Shown: positions 7,720-15,008, counted from the first letter of the stretch. The stretch: 17,176 nucleotides of DNA from an uncultured Collinsella sp. (GCA_900752345.1 CAADVA010000002.1:1-17176); one strand, 5' to 3'. The notes: a model not told the origin generated them from the letters alone. Made by a program: numbers and translations.

Positions 7720-7766
7720 AAGGAGCGTCCCCAACTGCCGGCAGAAAAGGAACGTCCCTATCTGCC
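7720..7766. repeat. Two tandem CGTCCC repeat units, 27-nt period
   Basis: Two 20-nt units (7720-7739 and 7747-7766) of form AAGGA-R-CGTCCC-Y-A-W-CTGCC match at 17 of 20 positions and are joined by GGCAGAA. The second unit runs into the acetyltransferase gene and includes its TAG stop (7758-7760) and last two codons. The core CGTCCCCAA recurs at 5313 and 5337, and inverted at 5278, suggesting a dispersed intergenic repeat family. Confidence 0.65.
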
Positions 7767-8258
7767 ATCTACGCGCTTGGCCATCCAGGCATGGGGTTGG
7801 CCCTCGTCTTCGTAATCTACCGGGGCAATTTGCGTGTAGCCCGCCTTTACATAGAGCGGCAGCACGTATTCCTGTGCATGCAGCTTAATAAGCTTTGCGC
7901 CGGCATCGCGTGCACACGCATCACTGGCCTCGACGATCGCACTCGCCAATCCGCGACGACGCATAGCCGGCAGCACTGCGACGCGCCCCATAATGTAGGT
8001 CTCCCCCGCCGCAACGCCTTCGTCCATGTCGCATGCCGGCAACACCGGGGCCTCTGCGTCAGCCACGCGCTCAAGCTCTTCGGGAAACACGCGCGAGCAA
8101 CCGGCAAGCTCGCCGTCTACATAGAGCGTCACATGAATGCAGTTCGGATCCTCGTCGATAGCGTCGAACTCATTCTCGTAGCCCTGCTCGTCCATAAAAA
8201 CGACGCGGCGCACCAACGCCGCGTCATCAAAGCATCCCGTCTTAAGTTGAATATCCAT
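7758..8258 (-). CDS. GNAT family N-acetyltransferase
   Basis: This protein of about 166 residues has a GNAT fold and would transfer an acetyl group from acetyl-CoA to an unidentified amine. The N-terminal pattern RRVVFMDEQGYENEFDAIDED resembles the ElaA/YjcF-like GNAT branch. The acetyl-CoA loop follows the strand YIMGRVAVLP as RRRGLASAI, and the late motif HAQEYVLPLYVKAGY is typical of the same branch. An in-frame ATG 18 nt upstream (8276) exists, but only the ATG at 8258 has a Shine-Dalgarno (GAAGGGG, 5 nt away), so the shorter start is chosen. It lies 39 nt behind the PHP phosphatase gene and may be its operon partner; a functional link is not evident. The stop codon lies in a dispersed repeat unit. 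The substrate is unknown. Confidence 0.88.
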   Translation of the reverse strand: MDIQLKTGCFDDAALVRRVVFMDEQGYENEFDAIDEDPNCIHVTLYVDGELAGCSRVFPEELERVADAEAPVLPACDMDEGVAAGETYIMGRVAVLPAMRRRGLASAIVEASDACARDAGAKLIKLHAQEYVLPLYVKAGYTQIAPVDYEDEGQPHAWMAKRVDGR

Positions 8259-8263
8259 GGCTG

Positions 8264-8270
8264 CCCCTTC
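8264..8270 (-). promoter_or_regulatory. Shine-Dalgarno fixing the acetyltransferase start
   Basis: GAAGGGG lies 5 nt before the ATG at 8258. The longer start at 8276 has no purine-rich sequence upstream. This decides in favour of the shorter protein, which begins MDIQLK. Confidence 0.65.
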
Positions 8271-8297
8271 ATTCAATGCGAACGTTAGGGACAGATT

Positions 8298-8948
8298 TTA
8301 GCGAAAATGAGCTCCGCGCACGCTAAACTTCGCGCGAGCCTTCGCCAGGCAATCGTAATGACCCACGTTATGGGCATCGCTCGCGATGAAGCTGTACAGG
8401 TTCTGATCGAACAGGCGCTGTGCCGGCTTTTTCTCGCGACCAAAGCGACCGCCGGCGATAAAGTCCGCCGAAGCCTGCAGCTTGCAGCCCATATCGACCA
8501 GGCGCTCCGCCACGCTTACATCCTTTTGAACCGCACGATAGCGCTCAGGATGAGCGATGATCACCTGGTAGCCACGGCACTGCAAATCGTAAATCGTGTT
8601 CTCGTACTCTCTAAACGCATACGCATCGGCATGCGTCGAAAGCTCGAGCAGAAACTCGTTGGTTCCATCGAAATGCAAGTGCTCCGCGGCATCGATACCA
8701 AGCTCAACGAGCTTTCGATGGTTGACCTCGAAGCCCATCTGGAGCGGAAAACCGTCAGCGTTATCACGCAGCAGCTCAAAGGCATCCCACATCTTGTCGT
8801 AATCAAAATAGGGATCACGGCAGTGAGGAGTGCAAACGATTCTGGTTACACCGGCCCGCTTGGCAGCCTCGAGCATCGCCAAGCTCTCATCGAGATCGGC
8901 GGCGCCGTCGTCTACACCCGGCAAGATATGGCAATGAATGTCACGCAT
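8298..8948 (-). CDS. PHP-type tyrosine-protein phosphatase, CpsB/YwqE family
   Basis: This 216-residue PHP-domain phosphatase resembles CpsB of Streptococcus and YwqE of Bacillus, metal-dependent enzymes that dephosphorylate the BY-kinase tyrosine tail. Expected metal ligands are visible: HCH at 5-7 followed by PGVDDGA, TPH at 40-42, E74 in MGFEV, H133 in AHPERY and SDAH at 190-193. At 216 residues it is shorter than the usual 240-255, mostly by a trimmed C-terminus, but no key motif is missing. It starts 17 nt after the stop of the kinase gene, with AAGG about 8 nt upstream of the ATG. The gene order chain-length protein, kinase, phosphatase supports a role in controlling surface-polysaccharide polymerisation. 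The stop codon lies within TTAGGGACAGATTTTA, a possible repeat. Confidence 0.9.
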   Translation of the reverse strand: MRDIHCHILPGVDDGAADLDESLAMLEAAKRAGVTRIVCTPHCRDPYFDYDKMWDAFELLRDNADGFPLQMGFEVNHRKLVELGIDAAEHLHFDGTNEFLLELSTHADAYAFREYENTIYDLQCRGYQVIIAHPERYRAVQKDVSVAERLVDMGCKLQASADFIAGGRFGREKKPAQRLFDQNLYSFIASDAHNVGHYDCLAKARAKFSVRGAHFR

Positions 8949-8965
8949 AGGTCAGCCTTAATCAA

Positions 8966-9703
8966 CTAAACGTTTGCTCGGTTGGTGAAGATGCCCTTTT
9001 TGGAAGTCCCCTGATCGTCGGAGCCCTTCTTCACCTTCTTACCGTCCTTGGTGTAGTAGGAGTAGTAGTACTCGCTGGTCTCGGTCTCGCAGTAGTTCAT
9101 AACGGTACCGATGAGCTTGACCTTCTCGGACTTCTTAAGCTGGCCGATAGCGTTGAGTGCCTCCTCGCGCTTGGTGAAGTCCTCGCGCACCACGAACAGC
9201 GTACCGTCGGTCAGGCTGGCAATCTCGGCAGCATCGATGAAGGTGCCGACCGGGGGAGCATCAAAGATGACGTACTGGAACTTGGCGGACAGTGCCTTTA
9301 CCAACTTGGCAAAGCGGTGAGAGACGATGATGTCGGCAGGATTGGGAATATGCGGCTCAGCATCGAGGAAGTAGAAGTTCTTCTGACCCGTCTCGACAAT
9401 TGCCTGGTCAATGGAGATCTGCTCGGAAAGGACCGCATAGAGTCCGCCGCGCGAACGAACGCCGAGCATATCGGAAAGGGACCTGCGGCGCATATCGGCC
9501 TCAACCAGGAGCACGGACTTGCCGCTCGTGGCGATTGCCTGAGCAAGGTTAATGGAAACCGTAGACTTGCCCTCGTTGGGAATCGAGGAGGTAACGGTGA
9601 TGGTGCGAATGGGGTCGTCCACGCTCGCAAAGCGGATGTTGGCCAGAAGGGTCTTGGCGGCATTCTGTACAACGAGCTTATCGGTGTTCTTTGCCTTAGC
9701 CAT
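8966..9703 (-). CDS. CpsD/CapB family tyrosine-protein kinase (BY-kinase)
   Basis: This 245-residue cytoplasmic BY-kinase autophosphorylates on C-terminal tyrosines and works with a membrane activator to control polysaccharide chain length and export. Walker A is SSIPNEGKST (39-48, K46), Walker A' is VLLVEADMRRR (64-74, D70) and Walker B is YVIFDAPP (144-151, D148). The tyrosine cluster EYYYSYY (Y212-214, Y216-217) is clear, but a basic tail of about 28 residues follows it, which is longer than usual. The ATG lies 2 nt beyond the stop of the chain-length gene. AAAGGTGG, encoded by that gene's last codons, supplies the ribosome binding site, so the two are probably translationally coupled. A MinD-like ATPase is excluded by the tyrosine tail and the neighbours. 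Confidence 0.93.
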   Translation of the reverse strand: MAKAKNTDKLVVQNAAKTLLANIRFASVDDPIRTITVTSSIPNEGKSTVSINLAQAIATSGKSVLLVEADMRRRSLSDMLGVRSRGGLYAVLSEQISIDQAIVETGQKNFYFLDAEPHIPNPADIIVSHRFAKLVKALSAKFQYVIFDAPPVGTFIDAAEIASLTDGTLFVVREDFTKREEALNAIGQLKKSEKVKLIGTVMNYCETETSEYYYSYYTKDGKKVKKGSDDQGTSKKGIFTNRANV

Positions 9704-9705
9704 GC

Positions 9706-10362
9706 CTATTTACCACCTTTCATAGCCGGAATTCGGCCAACAACGGGAATGCCCAGGAGCTCTTCTGCCTCTTCGGCACCGCGGATGCGGGTATTGAGCA
9801 TGTCTGCCAAAACGACATAGGCGACTGCGATAAAGATACCGGCGAGGAACGCGACAGCAACGTACAGCGTGCGCTTGGGGCCGCTGGGGACTTCGGGAGT
9901 CTTAGCCTCGTCGATAACGTTGATGCTCTGGGCAGCGCCGACGTTCTGAGCGACCGTACTCACCGAGCTGGCCATGGCCTTTGCGACCTTAGCCGTCTCC
10001 TTGGCATCGGTGCCGGTAACCGAAAGCGTAATGACACGCGTGGTGGTCTCGGAGGAAACAGACACCTTGTAGTCATCCAGGTCAGCAAGGCCCAGCTCAT
10101 TGGCAGCACCGCTCTTAACGCTATCGCTATCCAGCAGCGTGGCGATATCGTTGGAAAGCATCTGGCTCGCCGAGAGATCGTTGTAGCTCATCTGACCGCT
10201 ATCGTCGGTTTTGGCGAGAATGTACATGCTCGTCGTCGCGGTGTAGGTGTTGTCCATCGCAACGAAGGACACGATGCCCATGGCGATCGCACAGACCACC
10301 GGAAGGGTGATGACCAGCTTGAGGTGCTTCTTCAGCAGCTGGAACAGTTCGAGAAGGGTCAT
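9706..10362 (-). CDS. Wzz/YveK-type chain-length determinant, BY-kinase activator
   Basis: This 218-residue membrane protein of the Wzz/CpsC/YveK type sets polysaccharide chain length and, through its cytoplasmic tail, activates the CpsD-type kinase encoded next. A short cytoplasmic N-terminus with LLKKHLK precedes membrane segment 1 at about 15-36. The extracytoplasmic Wzz domain begins YTATTSMYILAK. A proline motif (AKTPEVPSGPKR, 153-164) leads into segment 2 at about 165-187. The tail TRIRGAEEAEELLGIPVVGRIP is the usual kinase-interacting end. AAAGG lies about 8 nt before the ATG. It heads the transcription unit with the kinase and phosphatase. No glycosyltransferase or flippase gene follows within the window, which is odd for a polysaccharide locus. 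Confidence 0.92.
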   Translation of the reverse strand: MTLLELFQLLKKHLKLVITLPVVCAIAMGIVSFVAMDNTYTATTSMYILAKTDDSGQMSYNDLSASQMLSNDIATLLDSDSVKSGAANELGLADLDDYKVSVSSETTTRVITLSVTGTDAKETAKVAKAMASSVSTVAQNVGAAQSINVIDEAKTPEVPSGPKRTLYVAVAFLAGIFIAVAYVVLADMLNTRIRGAEEAEELLGIPVVGRIPAMKGGK

Positions 10363-10440
10363 GCAGCTTGCCTTTCATTTCCCCAGTTCGGATTGACAAA
10401 ACTGTCCGTCTGTTATCGCATCTTTTTACCGAGACCAAAC

Positions 10441-10471
10441 TCTATACATAAGAAACAGACTCTCCTGTAAA
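10441..10471 (-). promoter_or_regulatory. Possible promoter for the polysaccharide-control genes
   Basis: On the minus strand TTTACA (10466-10471) precedes TATAGA (10441-10446) with a 19-nt spacer; an overlapping TATGTA gives 15 nt. Both spacings are off the ideal 17. The position, 80-110 nt upstream of the chain-length gene and after a hairpin, is right for an operon promoter. Confidence 0.3.
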
Positions 10472-10503
10472 AATGTCGGAAGCAATCGTAAAATTGCACA
10501 ACA

Positions 10504-10532
10504 ACGCCGCACCCGAAAGTCAAATGCGGCGT
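10504..10532 (-). terminator. Possible terminator after the PhoR-like kinase
   Basis: ACGCCGCA (10504-10511) pairs perfectly with TGCGGCGT (10525-10532) around a 13-nt loop, 25 nt past the kinase stop codon. The minus-strand tail TTGTTGTGCAATTTT is T-rich but interrupted. It probably separates the phosphate-sensing operon from the polysaccharide genes. Confidence 0.5.
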
Positions 10533-10557
10533 CTACATCAATACCTATGTTGTATCG

Positions 10558-11982
10558 CTATGCGAATGGCTCGTCCTGCTGTATGGGAAACGTCACCGTA
10601 ATGGTGGTTCCCACGCCCAACTCGCTCGACAGATCGAGCGTGGCGTGATGATACAGGGCCGCATGCTTGACAATGGCAAGCCCCAGACCGGTTCCGCCGC
10701 GCGCCTTGGACCTACTCTTGTCCACGCGATAGAACCGCTCAAATACCTTGCCCTGCTCTTCAGGCGCGATACCGATTCCCGTGTCGGCGACCGCAAGGAA
10801 CGGATGGCCTTCGTCGTTGGTGCCGCACTGCAGCGTAACCGTACCGCCGGGTCGATTGTAGCGGATGGCGTTGCTTGCCAGATTATAGATGAGCTCGTCA
10901 ATCAAGCGCGACACGCCCTCGATGACCACAGGCTTGGTCTCATGACTTATCGTCACATTCGCCTGACGGGCGACCTGTTCAAGACGCTGCTCAACCGCGT
11001 AGATGGCACGCGAGAGCTCAATAGGCTCCGTGGACCCAATGGGCACCGCCTCGCCCTCAGTTGCACGCTCGGCCTCGTCCAAGTTAGACAGCGTAAGGAT
11101 GTCGTTGACAAGCGCTGCCAAACGGCCCGCCTCACGATAGATGCGACCGCCAAAGTTGCGCAGGTCATCCTCGCCCTCAACCATGCCGTTTGCAATAAGC
11201 TCGGCGTAGCCCGAAATCGCGGTAAGCGGGGTCTTGAGCTCATGAGTGATATTGGCCGTGAACTCGCGACGCATGCGGTCGTTATCGGCCAGCACCGCCA
11301 TCTGGCGTTTAAGCTCCTGGCGCTGCGACTCAATGCGTTCGAGCATGGGAACCATCTCGGTGTAGGCATGTTCATAGCTACGGCGCGGGTGGTCCAAATC
11401 GACCTCCTGCAGCGGCGCAATGATGGCACGGGATTCGCGGCGCGCAAGGAAAAACGAAAGCACCGCGCCCGCCGCCGCGATAAGCAGCATCGGCGCCACC
11501 AGCGAAAGCAAAATCGCCGCGACGCCAGGCTGGGCTTGCGCCAAACGAACGACCTGACCGTTATCAAGGGCGACGGCGCGATATAGCATAATCTCGTCGA
11601 GCGTGGCGCTCGAGCGCTCCGCGGAGCCCGAACCGCTCTCAAGGGCCTCAACGACCTCGGGGCGATCGCCATGGTTGGGCAACATGGAAGGAGACGCCTC
11701 GTTGTCGTAGGCGACCGATCCATCCCTGTTGATCAGCGTGATACGAAGGTCCTCGCGATCGAGGCTTCGCAAAAATGCGATGGGTTCCTTCTGCTCGTTT
11801 AAGGCGGCGGCAATAAGCTCGGTTTCTTGCGAAAGGTTGGCACTCGTGGCATCTGCCAAGGTGTTTTGCACAAAGAACGCACCCAACACCGTAAACGCCA
11901 AAATGACGGACATTGCGCAGACAAATATCGTCGCAAACACGCGATGCGAGAGCGTGTGTTTTCCCTGAGGGGCAAAGACCAC
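10558..11982 (-). CDS. PhoR-like sensor histidine kinase
   Basis: This 474-residue membrane histidine kinase would phosphorylate the regulator encoded directly upstream. Membrane segments at about 15-38 and 156-180 flank an extracytoplasmic region of about 115 residues. No clear HAMP or PAS domain is seen before the dimerisation helix. The H-box is NITHELKTPL with H247, the N-box NLASNAIRYN with N371, G1 DTGIG at 400-404 and G2 GGTGLGLAIV at 429-438. The start is GTG, with GGAGGAG 6 nt upstream encoded in the last codons of the regulator gene, so the pair is coupled. Position after pstB and the PhoB-like partner suggests phosphate sensing. This family also includes kinases for other signals, so the name phoR is inferred, not shown. 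Confidence 0.92.
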   Translation of the reverse strand: MVFAPQGKHTLSHRVFATIFVCAMSVILAFTVLGAFFVQNTLADATSANLSQETELIAAALNEQKEPIAFLRSLDREDLRITLINRDGSVAYDNEASPSMLPNHGDRPEVVEALESGSGSAERSSATLDEIMLYRAVALDNGQVVRLAQAQPGVAAILLSLVAPMLLIAAAGAVLSFFLARRESRAIIAPLQEVDLDHPRRSYEHAYTEMVPMLERIESQRQELKRQMAVLADNDRMRREFTANITHELKTPLTAISGYAELIANGMVEGEDDLRNFGGRIYREAGRLAALVNDILTLSNLDEAERATEGEAVPIGSTEPIELSRAIYAVEQRLEQVARQANVTISHETKPVVIEGVSRLIDELIYNLASNAIRYNRPGGTVTLQCGTNDEGHPFLAVADTGIGIAPEEQGKVFERFYRVDKSRSKARGGTGLGLAIVKHAALYHHATLDLSSELGVGTTITVTFPIQQDEPFA

Positions 11983-11985
11983 AGG

Positions 11986-12714
11986 CTACTCCTCCGTTGC
12001 GGCGTCCGCAATGCCGGCATCTTCGGTATCGCCACCAGCGGAAGGCTCGGCCAGACGATAGCCCACGCCGCGCACTGTCTCGATAGCGCTGGCACGCTCG
12101 CCGAGCTTTTGGCGAAGCGTCTGTACGTGAACGTCGACGGTACGCGAGCCGCCATCGAAGTCCCAGCCCCACACGCTCTGCAGCAGCGACTCGCGAGTAA
12201 AGACCACACCGGGTTTGCGCATAAGATACTCGAGCAAATCGAACTCGCGCAAAGTAAGCTTGAGTGGCTCACCGGCAACGGTCACCTCGCGATGGCTGGG
12301 CGAAAGCACGATATCGCCCACGCTGAGCACATCACTCACCTGCTTGACCATACCGCCGCGGCGCAGCAGCGCACGGCAACGGCTGGCAAGCTCCATGAGC
12401 GAAAACGGCTTAGTCAGATAATCGTCGGCACCGCCATCGAGCGCCATCACCTTATCGAGCTCGGTATCTTTGGCGGTGAGCATCATGATGGGCACCGTCG
12501 CCGTCAGGCGGTCGGCGCGCAGGCGACGCATAATTGCCAAACCGTCGGTATCGGGCAGCATGATGTCGAGCAGGACGGCATCGGGTACCCGTCGCGCCAC
12601 GGCGGCCTTAAACTCGCCATCGCACGAAAAGCCTTCGGCCTCGATTCCCTGCTTGCGCAGTGCATAGACCGTCAAATCCCTGATGTTGTCATCGTCCTCG
12701 ACGTAATAGATCAT
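11986..12714 (-). CDS. PhoB-like response regulator, OmpR family
   Basis: This DNA-binding response regulator has about 242 residues. The receiver domain has the acidic pocket E6-D9, the phosphorylation site D50 in LLDIMLPD, T80 in MMLTAKD and K102 in TKPF. The winged-helix output domain spans about 130-227, with the recognition-helix region SRTVDVHVQTLRQKL and the terminal RGVGYRL. The WGWDFDGGSRTVDVHV stretch is typical of PhoB/ResD-type members. A longer start 24 nt upstream (12738) is rejected: AAAGGGG lies 6 nt before the ATG at 12714, and the protein then begins MIYYVEDDD as expected. It follows pstB by about 64 nt and its TAG stop is 3 nt before the kinase GTG. It probably controls the phosphate response, perhaps through the repeats upstream of pstB. 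Confidence 0.92.
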   Translation of the reverse strand: MIYYVEDDDNIRDLTVYALRKQGIEAEGFSCDGEFKAAVARRVPDAVLLDIMLPDTDGLAIMRRLRADRLTATVPIMMLTAKDTELDKVMALDGGADDYLTKPFSLMELASRCRALLRRGGMVKQVSDVLSVGDIVLSPSHREVTVAGEPLKLTLREFDLLEYLMRKPGVVFTRESLLQSVWGWDFDGGSRTVDVHVQTLRQKLGERASAIETVRGVGYRLAEPSAGGDTEDAGIADAATEE

Positions 12715-12720
12715 GTTGAA

Positions 12721-12727
12721 CCCCTTT
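12721..12727 (-). promoter_or_regulatory. Shine-Dalgarno fixing the PhoB-like start
   Basis: AAAGGGG lies 6 nt before the ATG at 12714. The upstream in-frame ATG at 12738 has no such sequence. This supports the protein starting MIYYVEDDD, the normal beginning of a receiver domain. Confidence 0.65.
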
Positions 12728-12754
12728 GCGGCCGGCATGACCGCATCTTAACCC

Positions 12755-12768
12755 TAAAGGTACCTTTA
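12755..12768. repeat. 14-bp perfect palindrome between pstB and the regulator gene
   Basis: TAAAGGTACCTTTA is a perfect palindrome in the 64-nt gap between pstB and the PhoB-like regulator gene. There is no T run, so it is not a typical terminator. It could be an operator for an internal promoter or chance symmetry. Confidence 0.5.
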
Positions 12769-12778
12769 CTAGATGGTA

Positions 12779-13654
12779 TCAGCCAAAACGTCCCGTTAAA
12801 TAATCCGCCGTGCGCGGGTCGGTGGGATTTTTGAAGAGCTGAGCGGTGGGTGCGTGCTCCACTAACTCGCCCAGCAAGAAAAACGCGACCGAGTCGGAGA
12901 TGCGCGCCGCCTGCTGCATATTGTGCGTAACGACCACGAGCGTACAGGTCTCTTTGAGCTCGCAGGCCAGCTGCTCAACCACCAGCGTCGACACGGGATC
13001 GAGAGCGCTCGTGGGCTCGTCCATCAGCAGAATATCGGGCTGCACGGCAAGCGCGCGGGCGATGCACAGACGCTGCTGCTGCCCGCCCGAAAGGCCCAGC
13101 CCCGACTCCTTGAGTTTGTCCTTGACCTCATCCCATAGCGCAGCGCGACGAAGAGAGTCCTCGACCAACTCATCCAGAACGGCGCGGTCGCGCACGCCCA
13201 TGCCGCGTGGACCATACGCGACGTTGTCGTAGATGCTCATGGGAAACGGGTTGGGGCGCTGGAACACCATGCCCACGCGCTGGCGCAGGCGGCAGATGTC
13301 GTAGTCGCCCAGGATATCCTGGCCGTCGAGCGCGATCTTACCCTCGATGCGGCAGTCCTTGATGTCGTCGTTCATGCGGTTAAAGCAACGCAGCAGCGTC
13401 GACTTGCCGCAGCCCGAAGGACCGATAAACGAGGTGATCTGCTTGTCGCGAATCTTGATGGATACGTCCTTGAGCGCGTGGTGGTCGCCATAGAACAGAT
13501 CGAGGCCCTCGACGTCGATGCGCGTCGACGAGGCGGCAAGATCCTGCGCCGTGGGACGAGTCGCGTCCCCGACTTCGCGCTCGTGCGCAGCCTCGGCTTG
13601 CGCCTCCATTAGCTCCTCGAGCTCCGTGGGCTCCATAGCCGCAGCAGCCGTCAT
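12779..13654 (-). CDS. pstB: Phosphate ABC transporter ATP-binding protein PstB
   Basis: PstB is the ATPase of the high-affinity phosphate importer PstSCAB and also part of the phosphate-sensing complex with PhoR. From the ATG at 13654 it has 291 residues: Walker A GPSGCGKST at 78-86, Q-loop FQRPNPFP at about 131-138 (the PNPFP motif is diagnostic of PstB), signature LSGGQQQR at 188-195, Walker B ILLMDEPTS at 208-216 and the H-loop H244. The C-terminus DYLTGRFG is also typical. An alanine- and glutamate-rich N-terminal extension of about 45 residues precedes the normal start region. The GTG at 13669 is rejected because GGAGG lies 8 nt before the ATG at 13654. pstS, pstC, pstA and phoU are not adjacent. 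The genes downstream are a PhoB/PhoR-like pair, so this is a phosphate-response unit with an apparently isolated ATPase. Confidence 0.95.
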   Translation of the reverse strand: MTAAAAMEPTELEELMEAQAEAAHEREVGDATRPTAQDLAASSTRIDVEGLDLFYGDHHALKDVSIKIRDKQITSFIGPSGCGKSTLLRCFNRMNDDIKDCRIEGKIALDGQDILGDYDICRLRQRVGMVFQRPNPFPMSIYDNVAYGPRGMGVRDRAVLDELVEDSLRRAALWDEVKDKLKESGLGLSGGQQQRLCIARALAVQPDILLMDEPTSALDPVSTLVVEQLACELKETCTLVVVTHNMQQAARISDSVAFFLLGELVEHAPTAQLFKNPTDPRTADYLTGRFG

Positions 13655-13662
13655 ACCGCATA

Positions 13663-13667
13663 CCTCC
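13663..13667 (-). promoter_or_regulatory. Shine-Dalgarno fixing the pstB start
   Basis: GGAGG lies 8 nt before the ATG at 13654. It overlaps the alternative GTG at 13669, which therefore lacks a usable site of its own. Confidence 0.65.
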
Positions 13668-13719
13668 ACATCGATATCAATTCAGCAGTATCGATAGTAG
13701 AAATCGCGGCTCATATGCA

Positions 13720-13747
13720 CGTGAGCGCATTGTCAGGTGTTTGTAAG
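13720..13747 (-). promoter_or_regulatory. Candidate PHO box upstream of pstB
   Basis: On the minus strand three hexamers of form CTNAC(A/G), namely CTTACA, CTGACA and CTCACG, start exactly 11 nt apart at 13747, 13736 and 13725. PhoB/PhoP-type regulators bind direct repeats with 11-nt period (CTGTCA-like in E. coli, TTAACA-like in Bacillus). A -10-like TACTAT lies 20 nt downstream at 13694-13699. The site is about 65 nt from the pstB ATG and the PhoB-like regulator is encoded in the same unit, consistent with autoregulation. Confidence 0.45.
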
Positions 13748-13757
13748 GGCGCCTACG

Positions 13758-14996
13758 CTACGCGGCAGGCAGCTCGATGGTAAAGACGGTATGCTCGGGC
13801 GTCGATTCGCACGCGATGGTACCGCCATGCGCGCATACAATCTCCTTGGCGATGGCGAGGCCCAGCCCAGCACCGCCGCGATTGGTCGCACGCGCTGCAT
13901 CCAGGCGATAAAACTTCTCAAAGATCACCTTGAGCTTAGCCGCGGGAATCGGGTCACCATGGTTAATAAAACGCACGCGCACGCCGCCGTCATCTTGGCG
14001 TCGGGCCTCGATCGTAATGGTCGAGCCTTCGTAACTATAGGCGACGGCGTTTTTCATGATGTTGTTGAACACGCGCGCCATCTTGTCGCCATCCACAAGC
14101 ACCGTCAGGTCCTCGTGCACATCAATCTGTGCTTCCTTATGCTGTTCGTTGAGAATGGGATAGAACTCATCGGCGACCTGCGCCAGCAACAGGCTCAAGT
14201 CGACGTAGCCGCGCGTAAGCACAATATCGTGGAAATCAAAGCGTGTAATGTCGAAGAACTCCTCGACAAGTGCGTCGAGCCGATGTGCCTTGTCAAGCGC
14301 CACGCCCGTAAAGTGCGCGCGCTGCTCGACTGGCAGCTCGGGGGCCTCCTGCAACAGGGAGAGGTAGCCCACCACGCTGGCGAGCGGCGTGCGCAAGTCA
14401 TGCGCCAGGTATGTGACCAAGTCATCCTTGCGATGTGACTCGTCGCGTAGGGCCTGCTGCACCTTACGTTCGCGATCGCGCACGCGGTTGAGCGCACCCT
14501 CGACCTCCAGGAAGTCGCCGTCGATGTTATCCCAGGCGTCAGGATGATCGATCAGGCGGTCCTGGATACGGGCCGCAAGCACGCGATCGGCATGCTGTTC
14601 CCCTTGCTCGTAGCCTTGGTAATACAGTGCTCGGCCACAAAAGAATAAGACGCACACGGCAAGCGCCAAGACAAAACCAAGCATGTTGAATACAAAGCCG
14701 GCGTCAAAGAACACCGGCTCCGCAATGCCGCCAAGCGCCATGGCGCCAATCGCCAGCGTGATTACCCACGCGGCACCGCCAATCACCACGCAACGGCGCA
14801 CGGTTTCGAATCGATCGATCAGCAAAAACCCGATAAGCAAAACTGCCAAAATGCCAGCGATGTTGTCGATACCGACCAGCAGCAGGCTCAGCAAAAAGAG
14901 CAGTACCGTCGCGAGCGCGCGGTTGTCGACGACCGCCCTCACGTATTCAAAGAGTCGATCGGGCACCTCGAACGCCTGTCTATCATCTTTTGTCAT
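13758..14996 (-). CDS. VanS-like sensor histidine kinase
   Basis: This membrane histidine kinase of about 412 residues resembles the VanS branch and is the partner of the regulator encoded 26 nt upstream. Four hydrophobic segments (about 27-42, 45-61, 68-88 and 100-120) with very short loops replace a large extracytoplasmic sensor domain. The H-box is YLAHDLRTPL with H199, the N-box NNIMKNAVAYS with N316, G1 the VanS-like NHGDPI, and G2 GGAGLGLAIAK at 374-384. A much longer in-frame start (15161) would overlap the regulator gene by 139 nt and is rejected. GAGGA lies 7 nt before the ATG at 14996. The divergent carboxypeptidase suggests a cell-wall stress role. Vancomycin sensing is not implied, because vanH, vanA and vanX are absent. 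Confidence 0.9.
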   Translation of the reverse strand: MTKDDRQAFEVPDRLFEYVRAVVDNRALATVLLFLLSLLLVGIDNIAGILAVLLIGFLLIDRFETVRRCVVIGGAAWVITLAIGAMALGGIAEPVFFDAGFVFNMLGFVLALAVCVLFFCGRALYYQGYEQGEQHADRVLAARIQDRLIDHPDAWDNIDGDFLEVEGALNRVRDRERKVQQALRDESHRKDDLVTYLAHDLRTPLASVVGYLSLLQEAPELPVEQRAHFTGVALDKAHRLDALVEEFFDITRFDFHDIVLTRGYVDLSLLLAQVADEFYPILNEQHKEAQIDVHEDLTVLVDGDKMARVFNNIMKNAVAYSYEGSTITIEARRQDDGGVRVRFINHGDPIPAAKLKVIFEKFYRLDAARATNRGGAGLGLAIAKEIVCAHGGTIACESTPEHTVFTIELPAA

Positions 14997-15003
14997 ATCA
15001 AGA

Positions 15004-15008
15004 TCCTC
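15004..15008 (-). promoter_or_regulatory. Shine-Dalgarno fixing the VanS-like start
   Basis: GAGGA sits 7 nt before the ATG at 14996, in the 26-nt gap after the regulator stop codon. This makes the long N-terminal extension overlapping the regulator gene very unlikely. Confidence 0.65.

Noticed and set aside
10393..10440. Plus-strand TTGACA at 10393 as a promoter
   Set aside because: The hexamer is perfect but no -10 lies at suitable spacing and no plus-strand gene follows.
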